DNA from: Zoogloea sp.
GTDB lineage: Bacteria; Pseudomonadota; Gammaproteobacteria; Burkholderiales; Rhodocyclaceae
Reading direction: 5' to 3'
Length of the DNA: 64,000 bases
Assembly (NCBI RefSeq): GCF_028689785.1
Contig: NZ_JAQVCN010000003.1
Span: forward strand, 124,001 to 188,000
Shown here in pieces: positions 17,670-25,579 of this stretch. The notes beneath the pieces are model-generated. The model had not been told where the DNA came from, made no database searches, and worked only from the letters and a program-made list of their open reading frames with translations. A program made the position numbers and the translations under genes. Within the stretch, counting starts at the first letter, position 1, and each line of letters begins with the position of its first letter.

Positions 17670-18551
17670 ATGGGGTTTGTGGTGCGGATGAATATCTTGT
17701 TTGGGCAGCGTGGTTTGTGCCTGGCTGCCTGTGTGCTGGCCCTGCTGGTGAGCATGTCTCCGGCGCAGGCCTCCGAGGCTGCGCCCCCCCTGCTGCTGGC
17801 CGAGGTGTTGCGCGGTGAGGTGGATGTCACCCGCTACTGGGTCAGTGAGAAGCTCGATGGTGCCCGGGCGGTGTGGGACGGGCGCAGCTTGCGTTTTCGT
17901 AGCGGGCGTGCGGTGCATGCGCCGGCGTGGTTCATCGCCGGCTTGCCGCCGGAGCCCCTGGACGGGGAGTTGTGGATCGCCCGTGGGCGCTTTGACGCCC
18001 TGTCGGGTATCGTGCGCCGCCAGGTGCCCCGCGATGCCGACTGGCGGCAGATCAGATACATGGTGTTCGAGCAGCCCGACGGGGCCGGCACTTTCACCGA
18101 GCGCATCGAACGCCTGCGCGGTGTCGTTGCCAGGGCGGACGTGCCCTGGCTGCAACTGGTGGAGCAGTTCCGCGTGGCCGATCGCCAGGCCCTGCAGGCC
18201 CGCCTTGATGAGGTGGTGGCGGGCGGTGGCGAGGGCCTCATGCTGCATCGGGACGATGCTCCCTATCTGACCGGCCGCAGCGATGCGTTGCTCAAGCTCA
18301 AGCCCTTGTTCGACGCAGAGGCCAGGGTGGTCGGGCATCTGCCCGGCAAGGGGCGCCTGAGTGGCATGCTGGGGGCGCTGCAGGTGGAGACGCCCGCCGG
18401 CCTGCGCTTCGAGCTGGGCACGGGCCTGAGCGATGCGGAGCGGCGCAACCCGCCGCCGCTGGGCGCCCTCGTGACCTATCAGTATCGGGCCCTGACCCCG
18501 GATGGGGTGCCACGCTTCGCCAGCTATCTGCGCCGTCGGGAGGCCTTTTGA
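17670..18551 (+). CDS. Periplasmic ATP-dependent DNA ligase (Lig E type)
   Basis: A 293-residue protein with an N-terminal signal peptide (hydrophobic core about residues 15-28, cleavage near AQA-SEA). The nucleotidyltransferase motif I SEKLDGARA (about 59-67, catalytic Lys) is followed by ELW, GEGLMLH and LKLKP, which correspond to ligase motifs III-V. A short OB-type domain (about 215-293) completes the minimal ligase. Such exported ligases seal nicks using ATP or ADP-type cofactors and have been linked to extracellular DNA or competence in Neisseria and Haemophilus. An ATG at 17688 is an equally possible start. It is divergent from the glycosyltransferase operon across about 240 bases in which I see no gene. 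Confidence 0.85.
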   Translation: MGFVVRMNILFGQRGLCLAACVLALLVSMSPAQASEAAPPLLLAEVLRGEVDVTRYWVSEKLDGARAVWDGRSLRFRSGRAVHAPAWFIAGLPPEPLDGELWIARGRFDALSGIVRRQVPRDADWRQIRYMVFEQPDGAGTFTERIERLRGVVARADVPWLQLVEQFRVADRQALQARLDEVVAGGGEGLMLHRDDAPYLTGRSDALLKLKPLFDAEARVVGHLPGKGRLSGMLGALQVETPAGLRFELGTGLSDAERRNPPPLGALVTYQYRALTPDGVPRFASYLRRREAF

Positions 18552-19507
18552 GCCGCCATCGGGTCCTCGTTTCCGGTGGGCGCGGCTTCATCGGGCGGCG
18601 GCTGGTCATGGCCCTGCGTGCCGATGGTGTCGCCCCCCGGGTGCTGACCCGCGGTGAACCGGGAGTGGATGAAGTGCACGGTGATCTGGCAGACCAGGCC
18701 GCCCTCGATCTGGCCTGCTCTGGCATCGAGACGGTGTTCCACTGTGCCGGCCATGCGCACGCCTTCGGTGCCCTGGGGGCGGACGAGGAGGCGCGTCATT
18801 GGCAGGTCAATTTTGAAGGCAGCCGGGCGTTGGCCGAGGCGGCTGGCCGGGCGGGTGTGGCCAGCTTTGTCTTTCTTTCCAGCGTCAAGGCGGTGGGGGA
18901 GCCCGGTGAGGGCTGTGTGGATGAGGGCTGGCCGGTGCCGCCGGAGTCGGCTTATGGCCGCGCCAAGCGGGCTGCCGAGGCGGCCGTGCTGGCTGCGGGC
19001 GAGCGTCATGGCATGCGGGTGACGGTGCTGCGTCCGGCGATGGTGTTCGGTGCGGGGGGGCGGGGCAATCTGGAGCGTATGGCCAACCTGGTGCGGCGCG
19101 GGCTGTTTCCGCCCCTGCCGGAGACGGGAAACCGGCGCTCTCTCGTGCATGTGAGTGACCTGGTGGCGGCCATGCGTCTGGTGGCGGCGGATTCCCGGGC
19201 GGCGGGCCGAACCTACATCGTGGCGCATCCGGTGACGCCTTCGGGCCGCGGGTTGTACGACATCCTGAGGCAGAGCCTGGGCATGCCGCCGGTTGGCTGG
19301 GCGGTGCCCCGGGCGGTGCTGCATGGGCTGGCTCGCTGTGGCGATGCCGTGGAGGGCCTGACCCGGCGGCGCGTACCCCTGGATAGCGAAGCGCTGGACC
19401 GCCTGCTGGGGTCGGCTTGCTATTCGCCGGCGCGTATCGAGGCCGAACTGGGCTGGCGGGCACGCATGGATTTGCAGGCCGGGCTGCGGGAGATGCTGAA
19501 TGGCTGA
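18548..19507 (+). CDS. NAD-dependent sugar epimerase/dehydratase, WbpV-like
   Basis: A 319-residue SDR enzyme with Rossmann motif GGRGFIG (residues 10-16) and a catalytic YGRAK segment near residue 137 (SAYGRAKRAAE). In O-antigen loci, relatives next to WbpL- and WbpM-type genes reduce or epimerise the 4-keto product to UDP-QuiNAc or UDP-FucNAc. The start is TTG, overlapping the ligase stop as TTGA (18548-18551), and no in-frame ATG lies near. The stop overlaps the next gene's start by 8 bases. Pathway placement is inferred from context. Confidence 0.8.
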   Translation: MSRHRVLVSGGRGFIGRRLVMALRADGVAPRVLTRGEPGVDEVHGDLADQAALDLACSGIETVFHCAGHAHAFGALGADEEARHWQVNFEGSRALAEAAGRAGVASFVFLSSVKAVGEPGEGCVDEGWPVPPESAYGRAKRAAEAAVLAAGERHGMRVTVLRPAMVFGAGGRGNLERMANLVRRGLFPPLPETGNRRSLVHVSDLVAAMRLVAADSRAAGRTYIVAHPVTPSGRGLYDILRQSLGMPPVGWAVPRAVLHGLARCGDAVEGLTRRRVPLDSEALDRLLGSACYSPARIEAELGWRARMDLQAGLREMLNG

Positions 19508-20507
19508 GCTGTTGGCCATGCTGGTGCCGGTGCTGGCCTTCGGGGTGGCCTGGGGGGTGACGCGCGCGTGTTGCCGGCCGGGGGCCTGGCTGTATTTTCT
19601 GGATCAGCCCAACGAGCGTTCCCTGCATGTCACCCCGACACCACGCACGGGTGGAGTCGGGGTGATGGCCGGGCTGCTGGCTGGCTGGGCTCTGGTCGCG
19701 CTGGCCGGGCTGGGGAGTCTGCCCCTGGCGGCGGCCTTGACGGGGGCTGGCGGGCTGGCCCTGGTGGGGCTGGCGGATGACCGCTTCGGTCTGTCGGCAA
19801 GGCTGCGTCTGCTGGCGCAGCTGCTGGTGGCCGGGGCCTATCTGGCTCTGCTGGGCCCGGCTGGGGGAGGGCTTGAGTGGCTGGCCCTCGGCCTCGGTCT
19901 GGTCTGGATGGGCAATCTTTACAACTTCATGGACGGATCGGACGGTCTGGCGGGAGGTATGGCCCTGTTCGGTTTCGCGGCCTTTGCGGTGGCGGCAGCG
20001 CTGGCCGGGCAGGCGGGGCTGGCCCTGGTGTGCACAGGGGTGGCGGCGGCGGCGGCCGGCTTCCTGGTTTTCAATTTCCACCCGGCGCGGATCTTCATGG
20101 GCGATGTCGGGTCGGTGCCTCTGGGCTTCCTGGCGGGGGCTCTCGGGCTGGCCGGCCGGGAGAGCGGGGCCTGGCCTCTGTGGTTTCCGCTGCTGGTGTT
20201 TGCGCCCTTCATCCTGGATGCCACGGTCACCCTGCTGCGCAGGGCCTTGCGTGGCGAGCGCATCTGGCAGGCCCACCGCACCCACTATTATCAGCGCCTG
20301 GTGCAGATGGGGCTGGGCCATCGCCGCACGGCCCTGCTCGCTTATGCCTTGATGGCTGGCACGGGGGGGGCGGGAGTGCTGGCACTGCCCCTGGGGTTCT
20401 CGCTGCAGTGCATCATCATTACAATGTGCGTATCCCTTCACTTGGCCCTCGGCTACCGGATCGACAGCGCTTGGCGGCGCCATCAAACCGAAGCTCCTAC
20501 GCCTTGA
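19500..20507 (+). CDS. WbpL/WecA-like undecaprenyl-phosphate sugar-1-phosphate transferase
   Basis: A 335-residue polytopic membrane enzyme of the MraY/WecA superfamily that starts lipid-linked glycan assembly. Visible motifs are SLHVTPTPRTGGVG near residue 42, LADDRFGLS near 91 (the Asp-Asp cluster), LYNFMDGSDGLAGG near 140 with the catalytic Asp, and FNFHPARIFMGDVGSVPLG near 191. A late RRTHYYQR-like loop (HRTHYYQRL) is typical of the WecA/WbpL branch. Between the epimerase and a WbpM homologue, its likely donor is UDP-FucNAc or UDP-QuiNAc. Confidence 0.88.
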   Translation: MAELLAMLVPVLAFGVAWGVTRACCRPGAWLYFLDQPNERSLHVTPTPRTGGVGVMAGLLAGWALVALAGLGSLPLAAALTGAGGLALVGLADDRFGLSARLRLLAQLLVAGAYLALLGPAGGGLEWLALGLGLVWMGNLYNFMDGSDGLAGGMALFGFAAFAVAAALAGQAGLALVCTGVAAAAAGFLVFNFHPARIFMGDVGSVPLGFLAGALGLAGRESGAWPLWFPLLVFAPFILDATVTLLRRALRGERIWQAHRTHYYQRLVQMGLGHRRTALLAYALMAGTGGAGVLALPLGFSLQCIIITMCVSLHLALGYRIDSAWRRHQTEAPTP

Positions 20508-22381
20508 TCAACAAGAACTATTACTCCTTCCTGGTGTTTTTGTCGGACCTGGTCGGGGTCGGGCTGGCGTGGTGGCTGGCTTACCTGGTGCGCTTCAACT
20601 TCGATGTGCAGCCCGAGTTCATGCCCGCCTGTCTGGTCGGGCTGGTGGTGGCGGTGATTGTGCAGGGCGGCATCCTGCGTGCTTTCGGGCTGTATCGGGG
20701 AGTGTGGGTGTTTGCCAGCCTGCCGGATCTGCTGCGCATCACCCGCGCTGTGGCGGTTGCTGCGGTAGTGACGCCGCTGGTGGTGGTGGTGGCGGTGCGC
20801 TACAACCCGGGCGTGCCACGCCTGGTCCTGCTGTTGCAGCCCGTGCTGCTGGCCATCTATGCCGGTGGCACCCGGGCCCTTTACCGCACCTGGAAGGAGT
20901 TCCACCTCTATGGCGCCCTGCGCGCCCTGGGGCAGCCGGTGATCGTGCTGGGGGGCGGAGAGGCGGCGGTCAGCCTGGTGCGCGAATTGTCCCGCTCGGC
21001 CGAGTGGCGGGTGGTGGGCCTGCTTGACGACAGCAGCGCCCGCCAGGGGCGCGAGGTGTATGGCTGCAAGGTGATCGGCCGGATTGCCGATCTCGAACGG
21101 CTGGCCCAGGAGCTCAAGGTCCGTCACGCCATCATCGCCATGCCGGGCGAGCGTCACCAGGTGCGTCGCTCGGTGGCCAGCGCCTGTGTGCGGGCCGGTG
21201 TCAAAGCGATGATCGTGCCGGCCCTCGACGACGTGATGACCGGGCGGGTGAAGTTCAGCGAGGTCCGGCGGGTGGACGTGGAGGACTTGCTGGGGCGTGA
21301 TCCGGTGCGCATCGACAACGTGGAGGTGCGCGAGTACCTGCGCGGCAAGGCGGTCATGGTGACCGGCGCGGGCGGCTCCATCGGCTCCGAGTTGTGCCGC
21401 CAGATCGCCCGTTTCGAGCCTTCGGTGCTGGTCTGTTTCGATATCAGCGAGTTCGGCCTTTACCGGCTCACCGAAGAGTTTGCCCTGCATTTCCAGAACG
21501 TCCAGCTGGTGGCCCTGGCCGGTGATGTGAAGGACGCGATCCGGGTGGACGAAGTCATCGCCCGCTATCGTCCCCACGTGATCTTCCACGCGGCAGCCTA
21601 CAAGCACGTGCCCCTGATGGAGGACGACAACGCCTGGCAGGCCGTGCGCAACAACGTGCTTGGTACCTGGCAGGTGGCCCGCAGCGCGGTGGCCTGCGAG
21701 GTGTCGCGCTTCGTGCTGGTGTCCACCGACAAGGCGGTCAACCCCACCAACGTGATGGGGGCCACCAAGCGCCTTGCCGAGCGGGTCTGCCAGGCCCTGG
21801 CGAGCCGCGGCAAGACCCAGTTCGAGATCGTGCGCTTCGGCAACGTGCTGGGCAGTGCCGGCAGCGTGATCCCCAAGTTCCAGGAACAGATCGCCGGCGG
21901 TGGGCCCGTCACGGTGACCCACCCGGAGATCACCCGCTTCTTCATGTCCATCCCCGAGGCCGCCCAGCTGGTGTTGCAGGCGGGGTCCATGGGGCAGGGT
22001 GGAGAGATTTTCGTCATGGACATGGGCGAGCCGGTGCGCATTGCCGAGCTGGCCCGGGACATGATCCGCCTCTCCGGACGCTCGGAAGACGAGGTGCGGG
22101 TGGTCTTCACCGGCCTGCGCCCGGGGGAAAAGCTCTACGAGGAAGTGCTGGCGGACAGCGAGCACACCCGCGCCACCCATCACCCCAAGCTGCGTATCGC
22201 CCGAGCCCAGCCCGTCGAGGACGGCTGGCTGGATGCCTTGCTGCTGTGGTTACGCCAGCGTCGGGCCGTCGGTGCCTCTGAGGTGCGTGGTGAGCTGCGC
22301 CGCTGGGTTCCGGAGTACGCCCCCTCCCACCCCTCCGCTCCATCCCTGCAGGTGGTGGAGAAGAACGCACATCGAGCCTGA
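20504..22381 (+). CDS. WbpM/FlaA1-type UDP-sugar 4,6-dehydratase, membrane anchored
   Basis: A 625-residue protein with about four N-terminal membrane helices (residues 5-120), a CoA-binding-like domain (GGGEAAVS near 147), then an SDR dehydratase domain starting VTGAGGSIGSE near residue 286. The catalytic segment reads VSTDKAVNPTNVMGATK: Met replaces the usual Tyr of the SDR triad, which is characteristic of the WbpM branch. It converts UDP-GlcNAc to the 4-keto-6-deoxy sugar that the neighbouring epimerase would finish. The start is TTG overlapping the previous stop (TTGA); 209 further open codons upstream are a shadow of the transferase gene. Confidence 0.9.
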   Translation: MINKNYYSFLVFLSDLVGVGLAWWLAYLVRFNFDVQPEFMPACLVGLVVAVIVQGGILRAFGLYRGVWVFASLPDLLRITRAVAVAAVVTPLVVVVAVRYNPGVPRLVLLLQPVLLAIYAGGTRALYRTWKEFHLYGALRALGQPVIVLGGGEAAVSLVRELSRSAEWRVVGLLDDSSARQGREVYGCKVIGRIADLERLAQELKVRHAIIAMPGERHQVRRSVASACVRAGVKAMIVPALDDVMTGRVKFSEVRRVDVEDLLGRDPVRIDNVEVREYLRGKAVMVTGAGGSIGSELCRQIARFEPSVLVCFDISEFGLYRLTEEFALHFQNVQLVALAGDVKDAIRVDEVIARYRPHVIFHAAAYKHVPLMEDDNAWQAVRNNVLGTWQVARSAVACEVSRFVLVSTDKAVNPTNVMGATKRLAERVCQALASRGKTQFEIVRFGNVLGSAGSVIPKFQEQIAGGGPVTVTHPEITRFFMSIPEAAQLVLQAGSMGQGGEIFVMDMGEPVRIAELARDMIRLSGRSEDEVRVVFTGLRPGEKLYEEVLADSEHTRATHHPKLRIARAQPVEDGWLDALLLWLRQRRAVGASEVRGELRRWVPEYAPSHPSAPSLQVVEKNAHRA

Positions 22382-22455
22382 CATGAACCACCCCTCAGCC
22401 CCTGTCGTCCGCCCCCCGGCGCGTGAATCTTTGCAAACGTTCGGGCGTCGCTGAC

Positions 22456-23289
22456 ATGGCAACCTACGCCATTGGCGACATCCAGGGGTGTTTCGCGTCT
22501 CTTACCGCCCTGCTCGAACGGGTGGCCTTCGACCCGGCCCGGGACCGCTTGTGGTTGGTGGGTGATCTGGTCAATCGCGGCCCCGACTCCCTGAACACCC
22601 TGCGTTACGTCCGCGACCTGGGGTCGGCGGCGGTCACTGTTCTCGGCAATCATGATCTTTACCTGCTGATGGTGGCTTACGGCAGTGTGCGCAGCCGGGG
22701 CAAGGACGACACCATTCAGGCCGTGCTCGATGCCCCGGACCGGGAGGCCCTACTGGGCTGGTTGCGCACCCGGCCATTGATGCACGTGGAGAACGGCTTC
22801 GCCATGGTCCATGCCGGCCTGCTGCCGGGCTGGACCGTCGCCCAGGCCCGAGCCCTGGCCCGCGAGGTGGAGGGCGCACTGGCGGGCCCCTACCATGCCG
22901 ACTTGCTGCATAACCTGTGGGGCAGCGAGCCGGCCGCCTGGCGTGACGAGCTGCGGGATTACGAGCGCATGCGGGTGATCGTCAATGCCATGACGCGCAT
23001 GCGCTTCTGCACCCCGGAAGGCGTGATGGATTTCAAGGTCAAGGGCGAGGTGGCCCGGGCGCCCAAGGGCTACCTGCCCTGGTTCGAAGTGCCCGGCCGG
23101 AAGAGCGCCGACACCACCCTGGTGGTCGGGCACTGGTCTGCCCTGGGGCTGAAGATCGAGCCTGGTCTGCTGGCCCTGGATTCCGGTTGCCTGTGGGGGC
23201 GTGAGCTGACCGCGGTGCGCCTGGAGGACCGGGCCGTGTTCCAGGTGCCTTGCCCGGGGCTCACCCAGGGCAAGCTCAAGCCGTCCTGA
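22456..23289 (+). CDS. apaH: Symmetrical bis(5'-nucleosyl)-tetraphosphatase
   Basis: A 277-residue metallophosphatase that cleaves Ap4A to two ADP. The calcineurin-type motifs are in order: YAIGDIQGC (residues 4-12), LVGDLVNRGPDS (about 36-47), VLGNHD (about 65-70) and MVHAGLLPGW (about 117-126). The length fits the family. ATG 22456 was chosen because the protein then begins directly before the first motif; a short open extension upstream has no support. It lies 74 bases after the WbpM-like gene and is followed by REP-like palindromes rather than a clear terminator. Confidence 0.95.
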   Translation: MATYAIGDIQGCFASLTALLERVAFDPARDRLWLVGDLVNRGPDSLNTLRYVRDLGSAAVTVLGNHDLYLLMVAYGSVRSRGKDDTIQAVLDAPDREALLGWLRTRPLMHVENGFAMVHAGLLPGWTVAQARALAREVEGALAGPYHADLLHNLWGSEPAAWRDELRDYERMRVIVNAMTRMRFCTPEGVMDFKVKGEVARAPKGYLPWFEVPGRKSADTTLVVGHWSALGLKIEPGLLALDSGCLWGRELTAVRLEDRAVFQVPCPGLTQGKLKPS

Positions 23290-23329
23290 GTGCGGGTGAC
23301 AAACCTCAGAACACCAGCTTGGCGTGTGG

Positions 23330-23406
23330 GGGCGACTTCAGTCGCCCGCGGGCTTGGATAAAGGGTAAGGCGGTAATCGGAAGCGCATGGGCGACTGAAG
23401 TCGCCC
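23330..23406. repeat. Inverted pair of REP-like palindromes
   Basis: GGGCGACTTCAGTCGCCC at 23330-23347 is itself a near-perfect palindrome (8-bp arms, 2-base centre). Its exact reverse complement occurs at 23389-23406. The two units are head-to-head 41 bases apart between converging apaH and the plsC-like gene. This is the layout of REP doublets (BIMEs). The rest of 23290-23507 holds no gene that I can support. Confidence 0.75.
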
Positions 23407-23507
23407 CTGCAGTCCCCCCCCCCGCCACTGTCGTGCAGCACCTGCAAGAGCCCTGCATCCGATAAGACGTTTCGCTTCGGGTGCTCTGCGGCGATGTTGC
23501 TGGCCAG

Positions 23508-24251
23508 TCAGCCGGCGATGCCGGCGACGATGCACTCCCGTGCCTGGTGGGCGAGGGCTTTCCGGTCGGGTGTGTCGATGACGGACAGGGGCTCGCCGAC
23601 CCGCAGGCGGGCAATGATCTGCGGCTCTGCGATGATCGCCCGCAGGCTGTCCAGCAGGCTCAGATCGCCGTCGTAGGCCGGCGCCCGGGTGTATTGCCCG
23701 TCGGGTTTGCGATAGGCGATGGCGATGGGTTGCAGCGGTGCTTTGGCCTCGATGGCCGCCTGCAGCAAGGCCCCGTGAAAACCCAGCACATGGCTGCCAT
23801 CGGTGGTGGTGCCTTCGGGAAACACTGTGACATGACGGCCTTCGGCGAGGAGGGCGGCGATTTCACTGTTGACGATGCGTGCATGACCACGGCTGCCCCG
23901 GCGCAGAAACACGGTTTCGTGCTTTGCGGCCAGCCAGCCGGCCAGCGGCCATTCACGCACCTCGGCTTTGGATACGAAGGTGGTCGGGAAGGCTGCGTTG
24001 ATCACGAAGATGTCCAGCCACGACACATGGTTAGCCACGATCAGGCTGCCGGGGCCGACGAAGGGGGCGTCCGTGCTCAAGCGAATGCCGAGGATCTTCA
24101 GCAGGCGGGCCGACCAACGCTGGCGGAGTTCGAGCTGCCGTGAGGGTGGAACAAAAGGAACGAGCAGGGTGGTGAGCACCACCGCCGCCAGCAGGTGGCC
24201 GGCCAGGGAGGCGTAGCGGATGAGGCGCTGGAGGCGGTGAGCGGGTTTCAG
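23508..24251 (-). CDS. 1-acyl-glycerol-phosphate-type acyltransferase (PlsC family), probable OlsA
   Basis: About 247 residues. A hydrophobic N-terminal segment precedes the PlsC motifs: NHVSWLD (about residues 69-75, the H-x4-D catalytic pair), then VFLRRG and FPEGTTTDG (about 139-147). Because it directly follows an OlsB-like gene, it probably adds the second acyl chain of ornithine lipid. The start is unresolved: no ATG, GTG or TTG exists near the beginning of the conserved part. The coordinates use a CTG that overlaps the upstream stop as CTGA; the next in-frame GTG would cut into the membrane segment. Confidence 0.75.
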   Translation of the reverse strand: MKPAHRLQRLIRYASLAGHLLAAVVLTTLLVPFVPPSRQLELRQRWSARLLKILGIRLSTDAPFVGPGSLIVANHVSWLDIFVINAAFPTTFVSKAEVREWPLAGWLAAKHETVFLRRGSRGHARIVNSEIAALLAEGRHVTVFPEGTTTDGSHVLGFHGALLQAAIEAKAPLQPIAIAYRKPDGQYTRAPAYDGDLSLLDSLRAIIAEPQIIARLRVGEPLSVIDTPDRKALAHQARECIVAGIAG

Positions 24252-25006
24252 TCCTTGCGTCCCATGAAGTGTTTGGCGTAGCGGGCGTCGAGCCGGGATA
24301 CCGGCAGCAGGATGGGCAGATCGGCCGTGTTGAAGTCGGGGTCCCAGGCCGGTTCGCCGCAGATCCAGGCGCCCGCCCGCAGGTAGCCCTTGATCAGCGG
24401 CGGAGTGTCGGCATCGAGATCCTGGCGCAGGGCCTGCAGCGGCAGCGGGGTACGCGGGAACATGCGGTATTCGAGCGGGCACAGGTGCTCTTCCTTCAGA
24501 CGATTATACAGACTGGCCGCAGCGTGCCCGCCGTCGGCCATGCTGATCGAGGCGCAGCCGATCAGGTAGTCATAGCTGTTTTCCAGCATGTAGCGGGCCA
24601 GTCCGGCCCACAGCAGGGTGATCACGGCGCCGGAGCGGTAGTCGGCGTCGATGCACGAACGGCCGATCTCGACCATGCGGCCGCGCAGGTGACGCAGGCG
24701 GGTCAGGTCGAATTCGTTTTCGGAATAGTAGCTGCCGACCTCCCGGGCCGAGGCCGGGGACAGGATGCGGTAGGTGCCGACGATGCGCCCGGCATCTTCG
24801 TCGCGGACGATCAGATGGTCACAGAAGGCGTCGTAGAGATCCCGGTCTACGCCTGGGACGCGGGTGGGCAGACGGGCGCCCATTTCTTCGCCAAAGACCC
24901 GGTAGCGCAGCTTCTGGGCTTCCAGAATCTCGGTCGGGCAGGTGGCCAGACCGACATGCAGGTTGCGGCCGGGGCGTTGGGAGCTTCGTTGTTCCTTTTG
25001 CAGCAT
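24248..25006 (-). CDS. OlsB-like L-ornithine N-acyltransferase (COG3176 family)
   Basis: A 252-residue GNAT-fold protein of the group once annotated as hemolysin. Hallmarks are ILEAQKLRYRVFGEEMGA near residue 27, a YDAFCDHLIVRD strand, and VEIGRSCIDADYRSGAVITLLW near residue 112, as in OlsB, which acylates ornithine to lyso-ornithine lipid using acyl-ACP. ATG 25006 has an AGGA ribosome binding site 8 bases upstream. Its stop overlaps the PlsC-like gene, giving an olsB-olsA pair. Membrane-lipid remodelling under phosphate limitation is the usual role; no Pho box was identified here. Confidence 0.82.
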   Translation of the reverse strand: MLQKEQRSSQRPGRNLHVGLATCPTEILEAQKLRYRVFGEEMGARLPTRVPGVDRDLYDAFCDHLIVRDEDAGRIVGTYRILSPASAREVGSYYSENEFDLTRLRHLRGRMVEIGRSCIDADYRSGAVITLLWAGLARYMLENSYDYLIGCASISMADGGHAAASLYNRLKEEHLCPLEYRMFPRTPLPLQALRQDLDADTPPLIKGYLRAGAWICGEPAWDPDFNTADLPILLPVSRLDARYAKHFMGRKD

Positions 25007-25112
25007 GGCGGAATCCTCATGGGGTTTCCGCCATTGTGGAAATGCTGCATTGCGTTACCGTGAAGGGGTGATGACGGGCCCGTGACGCAGCCCGTCAGCG
25101 GCCTTGGTGGCT

Positions 25113-25571
25113 TCAGCGGGTGACGCGGGTGTTGCGGCCGTCCTGGAGCAGGCGCACGCGCTCTCCGGGAGCGAAGTTCTCGCCGCCGTCTTCCTGGACG
25201 ATGGCCAGCATCTCGCCGTTGTCCATCTTGAGGGTGACTTCGATGCCCTGCTTGCGGGTCATGCCCTCTTCTGCCGCGGCACCCGCCAGACCGCCGACCA
25301 CGGCGCCGACAACCGCTGCAATGTTGGCGCCCTTGCCGCCACCCACGGAGCTGCCGGCAATGCCGCCGACAGCTGCGCCGGCCACGGTGCCGATGGGGGA
25401 GTTGGTGCCTTCGAGCTTCACCGGGCGCACGCCTTCGATCACGCCCATGCGTACGCTCATTACGCGGCGGGCTTCGGTGCGTTCATAGTCACCGCCGCCA
25501 AGGCCGGAGGCGCAGCCGGTGATGGTCACGGCGGCGAGGAGGGAGAGGCCGATATTCAGAAGTCGCATCAT
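25113..25571 (-). CDS. Glycine-zipper outer-membrane lipoprotein (SlyB/17-kDa antigen-like)
   Basis: About 152 residues from an ATG-ATG pair behind an AAGGAA ribosome binding site. A lipoprotein signal ends in TITGC (lipobox, Cys about residue 20). The middle contains two glycine-zipper segments, GTVAGAAVGGIAGSSVGGG and VVGAVVGGLAGAAAEEG. The C-terminal part (VTLKMDNGEMLAIVQ) resembles the small beta domain of SlyB-type proteins. Probable role: envelope integrity. It lies just after the PfkB gene on the same strand. Confidence 0.85.
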   Translation of the reverse strand: MMRLLNIGLSLLAAVTITGCASGLGGGDYERTEARRVMSVRMGVIEGVRPVKLEGTNSPIGTVAGAAVGGIAGSSVGGGKGANIAAVVGAVVGGLAGAAAEEGMTRKQGIEVTLKMDNGEMLAIVQEDGGENFAPGERVRLLQDGRNTRVTR

Positions 25572-25579
25572 GTTTCCTT

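Noticed and set aside
19877-20503. Upstream open extension of the WbpM-like frame
   Set aside because: It lies within the WbpL-like gene in another frame and lacks membrane segments of the family; the TTG at 20504 gives the expected length.
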